Source: Lewinellaceae bacterium (GTDB lineage: Bacteria; Bacteroidota; Bacteroidia; Chitinophagales; Saprospiraceae). From it: 64,000 nt of DNA. Shown here piece by piece: positions 32,070 to 39,942 of this stretch (position 1 is its first letter; every line of letters starts with the position of its first letter). Under the pieces are notes generated by a model that saw only the letters and a list, made by a program, of their open reading frames with translations, was not told the DNA's origin and searched no databases. The stretch is from positions 496,001 to 560,000 of the forward strand of contig JACJYO010000001.1 of assembly GCA_020636075.1 (NCBI GenBank), in the 5' to 3' direction. The translations under genes and the position numbers were made by a program.

Positions 32070-33185
32070 TTATTTCGATTCAACTTTGTTTGCGCCCAGG
32101 GCAGCCCACATTTTATAATAGATCGCAGTGTTTTCATAAATCCCGGAAAACAGCTCCGATTTGGGGCCATAAGCAAACACAGGCACCATGGTGGCCGAAT
32201 GCAGGCGGGCTGTAAACGTAGGTTCAAACTGCCAACGGCTGCCTTCATTGAGGGCCATACCCCCACATTCATGGTCGCCGGTAACAATGACAAGCGTTTC
32301 ACCGTTTGAAGCAGCGAAGCGAAGCGCGGCCTGAATCGTGGCATCAAAATCCATCAATTCGGCTTTCAACCAGTCTGGTTGGTTGGAGTGCAAAGACCAA
32401 TCGATCTGACTCCCTTCAACCATGAGAAAAAAGCCTCTGCGACTCCTTTTTTCCAAATAGGTGCACACCTTATCTACAGCTGTAGGCATGTAATTGCGAC
32501 CGCTTAAAGCGGAAGGGGGTTCCCGATCGGCAGTGAAGAGCATGAACGGTGCAGAGCCGTCAAGCGGAAGCCGGTTGAAGCTGTATCCGGTACGAATTTC
32601 ATAGCCGCGGGCATCCAGGGAATCCAGCAAGTTTTTATGATCTGGCCGATCGTCAAAATACCCCTTACCACCACCGACAAAGCAGTCAATAGGTGTTTTC
32701 AAATAATCGTCGGCGATCGCTTCAGTGAAGGCCCGGATATCGACATGAGAAATAAAACTGGCCGGTGTAGCATGTGTAGCCGAACAGGAAACAACCATGC
32801 CTGTAGCCCAGCCACGGGCATCCAGTTCCTCGAGGATGGTCACACAAGGACCATAATCGGGCGGAACAATACCGATTCCATTGTTTTTTGTCTTTTGCCC
32901 ACAAGCGAAAGCCGTTGCTCCGGCAGCAGAGTCCGTAACCTGTTCGTCGTAAGAATGACTTTTGTGAAAGCCCACTACGGGGAATTGTTCCCAGACCGAT
33001 TTGCCGGGTCCTTTCCAGTAGAGCCCTGCCGACACTTGTGCTGTTGCCATGCCATCTCCAATAAGCAGGATAATGTTTTTGGGTCGTTCGGCCATGGGAA
33101 CAACCGTTTCTCCAGCCGAAACACCCGTAGTCGAGTGGCAAGCTAAAAAAAGGAGCAGAGCAGGCAGCAGAATCCTAGGGAGCAT
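32070..33185 (-). CDS. Alkaline phosphatase (lipoprotein)
   Basis: 371 residues with a lipoprotein signal (LLFLAC, Cys16). Core motifs of the alkaline phosphatase superfamily are present: LLIGDGMATAQV (metal Asp), VTDSAAGATAFACG with the nucleophilic Ser, HVDIRAF, MVEGSQIDWSLHSN (metal Asp/His) and TGDHECGG (metal Asp/His). It releases phosphate from monoesters at the cell envelope using two zinc and one magnesium ion. Length is at the short end, like other Bacteroidota enzymes. Its stop lies well before glmM, and it is 12 nt from the ABC ATPase gene upstream, so those two may be co-transcribed. Confidence 0.94.
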   Translation of the reverse strand: MLPRILLPALLLFLACHSTTGVSAGETVVPMAERPKNIILLIGDGMATAQVSAGLYWKGPGKSVWEQFPVVGFHKSHSYDEQVTDSAAGATAFACGQKTKNNGIGIVPPDYGPCVTILEELDARGWATGMVVSCSATHATPASFISHVDIRAFTEAIADDYLKTPIDCFVGGGKGYFDDRPDHKNLLDSLDARGYEIRTGYSFNRLPLDGSAPFMLFTADREPPSALSGRNYMPTAVDKVCTYLEKRSRRGFFLMVEGSQIDWSLHSNQPDWLKAELMDFDATIQAALRFAASNGETLVIVTGDHECGGMALNEGSRWQFEPTFTARLHSATMVPVFAYGPKSELFSGIYENTAIYYKMWAALGANKVESK

Positions 33186-33197
33186 CGTTTTTACAAG

Positions 33198-33854
33198 TTA
33201 GACTAATAATCCATCGCGCATTTCGAGGCAGCGATCGGAGAGGTCGGCTAGTTCTTTGTTGTGCGTAACAATTACAAATGTCTGGTTATACTCATCGCTG
33301 AGCCGCCGGATCAATTGATGCAGGTCCTGCGAAGCAGCACTATCGAGGTTTCCGGTAGGTTCATCCGCAAAAATTATATCCGGCTGGTTGATCAGGGCAC
33401 GAGCTACCGCTACCCGTTGTTGTTCGCCCCCACTCAATTCGGAGGGTTTGTGCGTAACACGGTTAGACAAACCCAGGTAATCGAGCAATTCGGCAGCCCG
33501 TTTTCGGACGGCACTTTCCGGGCGCTTCTGAATAAATCCGGGGATACATACATTTTCTTCGGCAGTAAACTCCGGGAGCAAATGGTGAAACTGAAAAACA
33601 AAACCGATATGGCGGTTCCGAAATGCAGCCAGTTGGCGCCCCCCCAAACCACGAACCAGGGTTTCATTGATCCTTAATTCACCCTGATCGGCATTATCCA
33701 GTGTCCCCAGAATATGCAACAACGTACTTTTGCCAGCCCCCGATTTTCCAACAATACTTACAACTTCTCCCTTGGAAACCGCAACATTTACCCCTTTCAG
33801 GATCTCTAACTTTCCGAATGCCTTGTGAATATTTTGGGCCTGTAATAATATCAT
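33198..33854 (-). CDS. LolD/MacB-type ABC transporter ATP-binding protein
   Basis: 218 residues: Walker A GKSGAGKST at 36-44, Q-loop in FVFQFHHLLPEF, signature LSGGEQQRVAVARAL, Walker B IIFADEPTGNLDS and H-loop IVTHN. The FQFHHLLPEFTAEENV segment is typical of LolD, which powers lipoprotein extraction from the inner membrane. No permease gene (LolC/E) is adjacent, as is common in Bacteroidota, so assignment to LolD and not MacB or FtsE is by motif resemblance. Confidence 0.85.
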   Translation of the reverse strand: MILLQAQNIHKAFGKLEILKGVNVAVSKGEVVSIVGKSGAGKSTLLHILGTLDNADQGELRINETLVRGLGGRQLAAFRNRHIGFVFQFHHLLPEFTAEENVCIPGFIQKRPESAVRKRAAELLDYLGLSNRVTHKPSELSGGEQQRVAVARALINQPDIIFADEPTGNLDSAASQDLHQLIRRLSDEYNQTFVIVTHNKELADLSDRCLEMRDGLLV

Positions 33855-34083
33855 CCGTCGATTTACGATTTACAAATCTGGGTTTACTGAATACCTGAAA
33901 GCATTTTATCCGAATAACTTCATCGACAAAACCGCGTAAAGATAGCCACTAGAATGCCACTGCCCGGAAAATTGATGAAAACATAACAGAATGATTTTTA
34001 AGGATTGGTCTTTCTGCCCTACATTCGCCGCCCTTGAATTGGGCTGTTTTGGTTTGAAAAACACCTGAACGAACACCGCTGCT

Positions 34084-35316
34084 ATGAAGATCCTGCAACT
34101 CTGTAAAAAATTTCCTTATCCGTTAAAAGACGGAGAAAGTATTGCTGTTACATACCTGGCACGCGCTTTTCATAAATTGGGTAATGATGTTACGCTACTG
34201 GCCATGAACACCAGCAAACACTGGTTTGATCCCGGTCAGATCCCGGCTGGGTTTGATCATTACAGCGCAATTCACACCGTCAATCTCGACAATCATATCC
34301 GGCCACTCGCTGCGCTTGCCAATTTATTCTCCGATCGGTCTTTCCATATCCAACGCTTTGAAAACGAAGATTTTGCCAATAAATTGATTGAAATCCTGCA
34401 ACAGGATCAATTTGACGTTATTCAACTGGAAACACTTTACCTCGCTCCCTATATTCCAATTATCCGGAAATACTCCGATGCCCTGGTAGCGCTGCGATCG
34501 CACAATGTGGAGCATGAAATATGGGAACGTGTGGCCGCCAACAGCACCCCTCTGAAAAAATGGTACCTGAACACCATCACCCCACGGCTTAAAAAATATG
34601 AGGTCAGCCAACTGAACACCTGCGACTTGTTGGTTGGAATTACCGAGCGCGATGTCCGGCGTTTCCAACACCTGGGGCTTAAAAAACCGGCGATGGCGAT
34701 GCCTATTGGATTGGATTGCCAGGACTACAGGCCCGATGAATCCAGTTTTCACCGCCCGCTAAGCCTGGGCTTTATCGGCTCGCTGGACTGGATGCCCAAT
34801 ATCGAAGGGCTGGACTGGTTTCTGAAACATGTCTGGCAACCTGTACTCGAGCCAAGCTTTCCCAACCTGCATTTTCACATTGCCGGCCGCAACACCCCCG
34901 ATTGGCTCAAACGGCTCAAATTACCCAGAGTACACATACACGGTGAGGTGCCGGATGCCACCGCATTTATTAACCAACACAGCATTATGGTCGTCCCCTT
35001 GCTGGCAGGTAGTGGCATGCGGGCTAAAATCCTGGAAGGTATGGCGCTTGGAAAGGTCATTCTTTCCACTTCCATCGGATTGGAAGGTATCGATGCCAAA
35101 AACTGCAAGGAGGCCCTTATCGCCGATCGGCCCGAAGATTTCCACAGCGCCATTCAATGGTGTTATAACCAAGGGGACTCGTTGGTACAATTGGGCCGCC
35201 GCGCGCAGTTTTTTTGCACTGAAAACTACGACAACCTGGAGGTCACCCGACGGTTGCTGGAAAAGTACCACAGGATGCGCCCTATGCAAAAGGCTGTTGC
35301 CGGACCACCTGTTTAA
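34084..35316 (+). CDS. Family 4 glycosyltransferase
   Basis: 410 residues, cytosolic, GT-B fold. N-terminal half: KKFPYPLKDGESIAVTYLAR and LRSHNVEHEIWERVA (acceptor domain). C-terminal half: LGFIGSLDWMPNIEGLDWFL, FHIAGR, VHIHGEVPD, VPLLAGSGMRAKILEGMALG and STSIGLEGI, with the nucleotide-sugar site E-x7-E partly kept as EGMALGKVILSTSIGLEG. The sugar and acceptor are unknown; it could act in exopolysaccharide or lipopolysaccharide synthesis. Followed after 13 nt by a T9SS cargo gene, with which it may be co-transcribed by chance of position. Confidence 0.9.
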   Translation: MKILQLCKKFPYPLKDGESIAVTYLARAFHKLGNDVTLLAMNTSKHWFDPGQIPAGFDHYSAIHTVNLDNHIRPLAALANLFSDRSFHIQRFENEDFANKLIEILQQDQFDVIQLETLYLAPYIPIIRKYSDALVALRSHNVEHEIWERVAANSTPLKKWYLNTITPRLKKYEVSQLNTCDLLVGITERDVRRFQHLGLKKPAMAMPIGLDCQDYRPDESSFHRPLSLGFIGSLDWMPNIEGLDWFLKHVWQPVLEPSFPNLHFHIAGRNTPDWLKRLKLPRVHIHGEVPDATAFINQHSIMVVPLLAGSGMRAKILEGMALGKVILSTSIGLEGIDAKNCKEALIADRPEDFHSAIQWCYNQGDSLVQLGRRAQFFCTENYDNLEVTRRLLEKYHRMRPMQKAVAGPPV

Positions 35317-35329
35317 ACCACGCTAACCC

Positions 35330-37126
35330 ATGAACCGGCTGTCCTTCGTCCTGCTTTTTTTCCATTTGTTCGTATTGCGGCCTAACGCGCAAAGTCAGCT
35401 GTATTTTCAAAATCTGTTTGCTCTTCCCGGCCAGGCGTTCAACGTGGCTGCTGTAAAACAACTCCAGGGTGGCCAATTGGCTGTTGGCGGCCAGATTGTT
35501 TCCACCTCAACCGGCAACAAAATTGCGGCATTGCTGCTTGTTTCGGAAGCCGGCACACTGATTTGGGCGCGCCAGTTAGGCACTGATACCGACCAAACAG
35601 CCATAACAGCCCTCGCAGCTACGCCTGATGGGAAAATCCTTGCCGTTGTTCAGGCTGAATCGGCCACCGGAACATTCGGCATTTCAAAAATCGACCTGAA
35701 CGGCACGCCCGAATGGAGCCGTTTTTTTAGCGCCAGCGGTAACAACCCGCTGATCCGCAGTGCACATATTTCCGCCACTGGTTTTGTCCTGACCGGAAAC
35801 AACAATGCCGCCGGACTGGTAAAAAAAACCGATGCAAACGGCATTGAAATCTGGTCAGCCCAAATCGCTGCTCCAGGCGCAACCATGCAACTGCATCAGG
35901 CCTGGGAAGACCTGCAGGGAAACATTTATGCGGCCGGTACGCTGTTTCAAAATGGTTATTCTGATGGTATAGTGCTCAAATTATCCGCTTCAGGCACTTT
36001 GGACTGGAGTCGCCGCTTTGGCACCAGCGACGACGATGCCTTGTTCTACCTCACACCGACCACCGACCAATACCTGCTTGCCGGTGGCCACAGTTATGGT
36101 GTTGATAATTATAACAAAGGCTGGTTGTTGAAAATTGACGGGCAAGGTGAAATTAAATGGTCGCGCAGCTACGGCGAACCCGGTTTGAATGGGGGCATCC
36201 GTAGCCTGGGGGCATATCCGGGAGGTGCAGTATTTAGTTTTTCCGAAGATGGCAATGTGCCCACTCTTGGGGCCGTGCTCGCACGGGTGAACACCGAGGG
36301 AGATTTGCTTTGGATAAAAAACCATAGCCAATCGGGTGCATTTGGGTTAAACCCGAAACTGACTACGCTCAAAAACAATGACATCCTGTTGGCAGCCACC
36401 CTTCAAACCGGGAGTGGCAAAGCTTGCCTGTTGCTGCGCGCCAACGACAAAGGGGACACACCTCCCTGTTGCTTAAGTTCCTTCAATCTGCAGGTAACCG
36501 ATATGCCTATCCAGGTTTCGGTGTTCGTTCCGACAGCTAGTACCGGAATTGCAATGGGGCCAGCCCTCTGGGCATCAGCCGCACTTGCTCCGCAATTGAC
36601 TACCCTGTGCGTAGCGCCTGACCTCAGTTTTACGATCTCGGATTCCCTCCTCTGCCCAGGCGACTGTATTGATTTTGAAATTACGAGTCCCACACCCGGC
36701 GCCAACTACAGCTGGACCTTCCCGGGAGGGGTAATGGCGTCTGGCATACCTGATCGCGTTTGTTTTCCCAATTTAACCGACAGTGTTAAAATAACGCTTA
36801 CCGCCAATGCCTGCGCCTACACACAACGCCAGCAAACCCTGCGCGCTGAATCGTCCAAGGATCAAACTCCGAATGCGTTCACTCCAAACGGCGATGGCAT
36901 AAATGACCTGTTTTTCCCGGTTCTATTCTGCCCGGCACCGGTGTATCACCTGGCTATTTTCAATCGCTGGGGCTCCCTGGTTTTTGAAAGCAACGAAGCC
37001 AACAAGGGTTGGGATGGAACGGTTAATGGCCGGGAAGCTCCTGCCGATGTATACGTTTGGATGCTTGAAACCCAATCGGCAGAAGGAATCACCAGAAAAA
37101 AAGGAGATGTCACGTTATTGCGTTAG
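35330..37126 (+). CDS. T9SS type B cargo protein (CHU_C C-terminal domain)
   Basis: 598 residues with a signal peptide ending VLRPNAQS. The main body (about 30-420) is a repetitive propeller-like beta structure with recurring GKILAVVQ, GNIYAAGTLF and WLLKIDGQGEIKW motifs. A PKD-like segment follows (ITSPTPGANYSWTFPGGVM). The C-terminal 85 residues are the gliding-motility-associated CHU_C domain: TPNAFTPNGDGINDLFFPV, then LAIFNRWGSLVFES and PADVYVWMLE. That domain targets proteins for type IX secretion and, for type B, attachment without removal of the tail. Binding partner or activity unknown. Confidence 0.9.
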   Translation: MNRLSFVLLFFHLFVLRPNAQSQLYFQNLFALPGQAFNVAAVKQLQGGQLAVGGQIVSTSTGNKIAALLLVSEAGTLIWARQLGTDTDQTAITALAATPDGKILAVVQAESATGTFGISKIDLNGTPEWSRFFSASGNNPLIRSAHISATGFVLTGNNNAAGLVKKTDANGIEIWSAQIAAPGATMQLHQAWEDLQGNIYAAGTLFQNGYSDGIVLKLSASGTLDWSRRFGTSDDDALFYLTPTTDQYLLAGGHSYGVDNYNKGWLLKIDGQGEIKWSRSYGEPGLNGGIRSLGAYPGGAVFSFSEDGNVPTLGAVLARVNTEGDLLWIKNHSQSGAFGLNPKLTTLKNNDILLAATLQTGSGKACLLLRANDKGDTPPCCLSSFNLQVTDMPIQVSVFVPTASTGIAMGPALWASAALAPQLTTLCVAPDLSFTISDSLLCPGDCIDFEITSPTPGANYSWTFPGGVMASGIPDRVCFPNLTDSVKITLTANACAYTQRQQTLRAESSKDQTPNAFTPNGDGINDLFFPVLFCPAPVYHLAIFNRWGSLVFESNEANKGWDGTVNGREAPADVYVWMLETQSAEGITRKKGDVTLLR

Positions 37127-37308
37127 CGCGTATTGCACCGGGCGCGGGATCATACCAACACTTTTCCACAAATTATCCCCAGATCGGGGTGGATAACTTC
37201 AACAGGCCTACCCGCAATATTCTCCTCTCCGCGGTTATCTTTGCCCGGATTTACAGGCTTGCATGACCTGCATATTCGGCACTTGCAGCCTTTCAATCGT
37301 ACCAGCAT

Positions 37309-37992
37309 ATGAGAATCACCTACTACGGCCATTCCTGCTTTGGCATTGAGGCCGGCGGCAAACGCCTGCTGGTAGACCCATACATCACAGAAAATCCACT
37401 GGCTGCCGATGTGGATGTGAACAGTATCCGATGCGATTACATGTTGTTGACACATGGCCACCCGGATCACGTTGGCGACCTGGAAAAAGTAATGGGAAAC
37501 AATCCGGAGGCGGTAATCATTGGCATTTGGGAAATCCATTTGCGGTATGCTGAAAAAGGCTACAAAACCCACATGATGAACAAAGGCGGATGGTGGACTT
37601 TTGATTTTGGCCGGGTCAAAATGGTGAATGCCGTACACAGCAGCAGTTTTCCGGATGGCGCCTATGCTGGTGAGCCGGTCGGTTTTGTTCTGGAAACACC
37701 CGACGGCAACTTGTATATTGCAGGGGATACTGCTCTGACGCTCGATATGAAACTCATCCCAATGACTTGTGCGCCACTCGATCTGGCCATTCTCCCAATT
37801 GGTTCTAACTTTACCATGAATTACAAAGACGCCGTTATGGCCAGCCAATTCATTGAGTGCGACCGGATAATTGGATGCCATTACGATACGTTTGGTTTTA
37901 TAAAAATTGAACACGCAGAGGCTATTGCAGCATTTTCCGCCAAAGGCAAAGAATTGATCCTTATGCCAATTGGCGAGCAAAAAAATATTTAA
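37309..37992 (+). CDS. UPF0173 metal-dependent hydrolase (metallo-beta-lactamase fold)
   Basis: 227 residues. It begins RITYYGHSCFGIEAGGKRLLVDP, the UPF0173 opening. The metal site is seen as LLTHGHPDHVGD (His, His, Asp, His) with later NAVHSSSF, IAGDTALTLD and GCHYDTFGF supplying further His/Asp ligands. Cytosolic, activity unknown; similar to YtkL and UlaG-like hydrolases. It precedes parA by 45 nt on the same strand and could share its transcript. Confidence 0.92.
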   Translation: MRITYYGHSCFGIEAGGKRLLVDPYITENPLAADVDVNSIRCDYMLLTHGHPDHVGDLEKVMGNNPEAVIIGIWEIHLRYAEKGYKTHMMNKGGWWTFDFGRVKMVNAVHSSSFPDGAYAGEPVGFVLETPDGNLYIAGDTALTLDMKLIPMTCAPLDLAILPIGSNFTMNYKDAVMASQFIECDRIIGCHYDTFGFIKIEHAEAIAAFSAKGKELILMPIGEQKNI

Positions 37993-38036
37993 CCCGGTTC
38001 ATTCAAAATTTGAAATCAGCTACTCATTCTGTTGTT

Positions 38037-38804
38037 ATGCATAAAATAATTACGATCGCCAATCAAAAAGGCGGTGTTGGCAAAACCACTACCGCGATCA
38101 ATCTGGCTGCTTCACTGGCCATTCTGGAAAAAAAAGTCCTGTTGATTGATGCCGACCCGCAGTCGAATGCCTCATCCGGCGTTGGCGTAACAACAACGGA
38201 AGAAACACTCAGCCTGTATGATTGCCTGGTTAATGATATTGACCCCCGCGAAGCAATCCTTCAAACAGAAACTCCCAATTTGTCCTTGCTGCCAGCCAGC
38301 ATCAATTTAGTGGGTGCCGAGCTGGAACTGGTGAACAAACCTAAGCGGGAATTTTTGCTGCGCAACATCGTCCAGCAGATCAATCAGGACTACGATTTCA
38401 TTTTCATCGACTGTCTGCCATCACTGGGCCTGATCACCGTGAATGCCCTGGTAGCAGCAGATACAGTGCTGATCCCGGTGCAGTGCGAAATGTTTTCTTT
38501 TGAAGGGCTGGCTAAACTGAAAAATACCATCGCATTGGTAAAACAGGGCTACAACCCCGATCTTCAGGTCGAAGGCCTGCTGATCTCCATGTACGACAGT
38601 CGTTTACGCCTTGCTAACGCAATTGTGGAAGAAGTGCGCAACAGCAGCAATGACTATGTTTTTGAAACTATCATCCACCGGAATTCCCGCGTGGCAGAAG
38701 CCCCCATGCAGCACGTCCCTGTTGCGATGTACGACGTGAGCAGCCGGGGTGCGGTTAACTTCTTCAACCTCGCCGAGGAATTTTTAAAGCGCAACCCAAA
38801 TTGA
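38037..38804 (+). CDS. parA: Chromosome partitioning ATPase ParA/Soj
   Basis: The ATG at 38037 (MHKIITIANQ) is chosen over a TTG nine codons upstream because the conserved Walker P-loop begins directly after it. 255 residues: deviant Walker A KGGVGKTT at 11-18, LLIDADPQSNASSG (Walker A'), FIFIDCLPSLGLIT (Walker B) and PVQCEMFSFEGLA. It binds DNA non-specifically as an ATP dimer and moves or separates origin regions with ParB. No HTH domain at the N-terminus, as in chromosomal type Ib-like ParA. parB follows 13 nt later. Confidence 0.96.
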   Translation: MHKIITIANQKGGVGKTTTAINLAASLAILEKKVLLIDADPQSNASSGVGVTTTEETLSLYDCLVNDIDPREAILQTETPNLSLLPASINLVGAELELVNKPKREFLLRNIVQQINQDYDFIFIDCLPSLGLITVNALVAADTVLIPVQCEMFSFEGLAKLKNTIALVKQGYNPDLQVEGLLISMYDSRLRLANAIVEEVRNSSNDYVFETIIHRNSRVAEAPMQHVPVAMYDVSSRGAVNFFNLAEEFLKRNPN

Positions 38805-38817
38805 CCAAACAGATATA

Positions 38818-39726
38818 ATGGCAAAAAAGACATTGAATAAAGCCGATTTCGGCAAAGGTATCCGCGCCCTGCTCGCAAACCCGCAGGAGCTGGAACAAGC
38901 TGTTCAGGAGAACCCGCAACATGTAGTGCGCGAGCTGACACACACGGTTGCTATGCTGCCCATCGATCAGATCGAGGCAAACCCGTTTCAGCCGCGTACC
39001 GAATTTGACCAAACTGCACTGGATGAACTCACCGACAGCATTCGGGTACATGGCCTGATCCAGCCCGTCACGGTACGCCGGCTGCACGATAAAGCGTACC
39101 AGCTGATCTCCGGCGAACGGCGCTTCCGGGCCAGCCAAATGGCCAACCTGACCGAAATCCCGGCTTACGTCCGACTGGCCGACGACCAGCAAATGCTGGA
39201 AATGGCGCTGATCGAAAATATCCAGCGGCAAGACCTCAACGCTATCGAAGTTGCCATTTCATACCAGCGGCTCAAAGAGGAATGTAGTCTCACCGATGAA
39301 ACACTTTCTGAACGCGTTGGCAAACAGCGCAGTACCATCACCAACTACCTGCGGCTGCTCAAACTTCCGGTCGATATCCAGCAGGCAATCAAAGACGGGC
39401 AGCTCAGCATGGGGCACGCCCGCGCATTGGCCGGCCTGAACGATATCGCGTTCCAGCTCTCCCTGCTGCGGCAGATCGTCCAGGAAGGGCTTTCTGTACG
39501 TGCCGTAGAGTCGCTCATCGCCCGGCATCAGGAGGATCGCTCCGGCAAAAAAGCCAAAGCAGAACGCCTGCCAGACCATTTGCGGAATATTCAGGATCAG
39601 TTTCGCGCGTACTTCGGCGCCAAGGTTGACCTGAAACGCAATGAAAAAGGAAAGGGAAGTATTACCATCAAGTTTGAAAATGACGGCGAACTGAACCGGC
39701 TGATCGATTTGATCGAGAGCAAATAG
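38818..39726 (+). CDS. parB: Chromosome partitioning CTPase/DNA-binding protein ParB
   Basis: 302 residues: N-terminal LGKGIRALL-like segment (FGKGIRALLANPQE), the CTP-binding/ParB-Srx domain (IDQIEANPFQPRTEF, ELTDSIRVHGLIQPVTV, YQLISGERRFRASQM, ALIENIQRQDLNAIE), then a helix-turn-helix that reads parS (LSERVGKQRSTITNYLRLL) and a C-terminal dimerisation region. No canonical parS (TGTTTCACGTGAAACA) is seen in this window, so its loading site lies elsewhere. Operon with parA. Three palindromic repeats follow the stop. Confidence 0.96.
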   Translation: MAKKTLNKADFGKGIRALLANPQELEQAVQENPQHVVRELTHTVAMLPIDQIEANPFQPRTEFDQTALDELTDSIRVHGLIQPVTVRRLHDKAYQLISGERRFRASQMANLTEIPAYVRLADDQQMLEMALIENIQRQDLNAIEVAISYQRLKEECSLTDETLSERVGKQRSTITNYLRLLKLPVDIQQAIKDGQLSMGHARALAGLNDIAFQLSLLRQIVQEGLSVRAVESLIARHQEDRSGKKAKAERLPDHLRNIQDQFRAYFGAKVDLKRNEKGKGSITIKFENDGELNRLIDLIESK

Positions 39727-39728
39727 GT

Positions 39729-39919
39729 TTCCAGCGATGAATCGCTGGGCGAAGAAACCACGACACCCTTCTATTTCTCCTTATTCAATTGATTATCAAT
39801 TCGGTTTCCCAGCGATGAATCGCTGGGCTAAGAAGTACAACATTTTCTATTATTCTATTCAAAAAACACTTTCCGCAAGAGCGAAGGCAAATTTCTCAGC
39901 CCAGCGATTCAGCGCTGGG
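39729..39919. repeat. Three copies of a CCCAGCGATGAATCGCTGGG palindrome
   Basis: Copies lie at about 39731-39749, 39808-39827 and 39900-39919. The first two are direct repeats that also share flanks (GGTTTCC before, AAGAA after). The third is inverted and has CGCTGAATCG in its centre. Each is itself a hairpin. They fill the gap between parB and the convergent LanB-like gene, so they may serve as 3' structures. They look like a REP-type dispersed element. Confidence 0.75.
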
Positions 39920-39942
39920 AAAACAGAATTTGCCCCTCAGCA

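Noticed and set aside
39729..39919. parS centromere site after parB
   Set aside because: The repeats do not resemble TGTTTCACGTGAAACA and have the look of dispersed hairpins.
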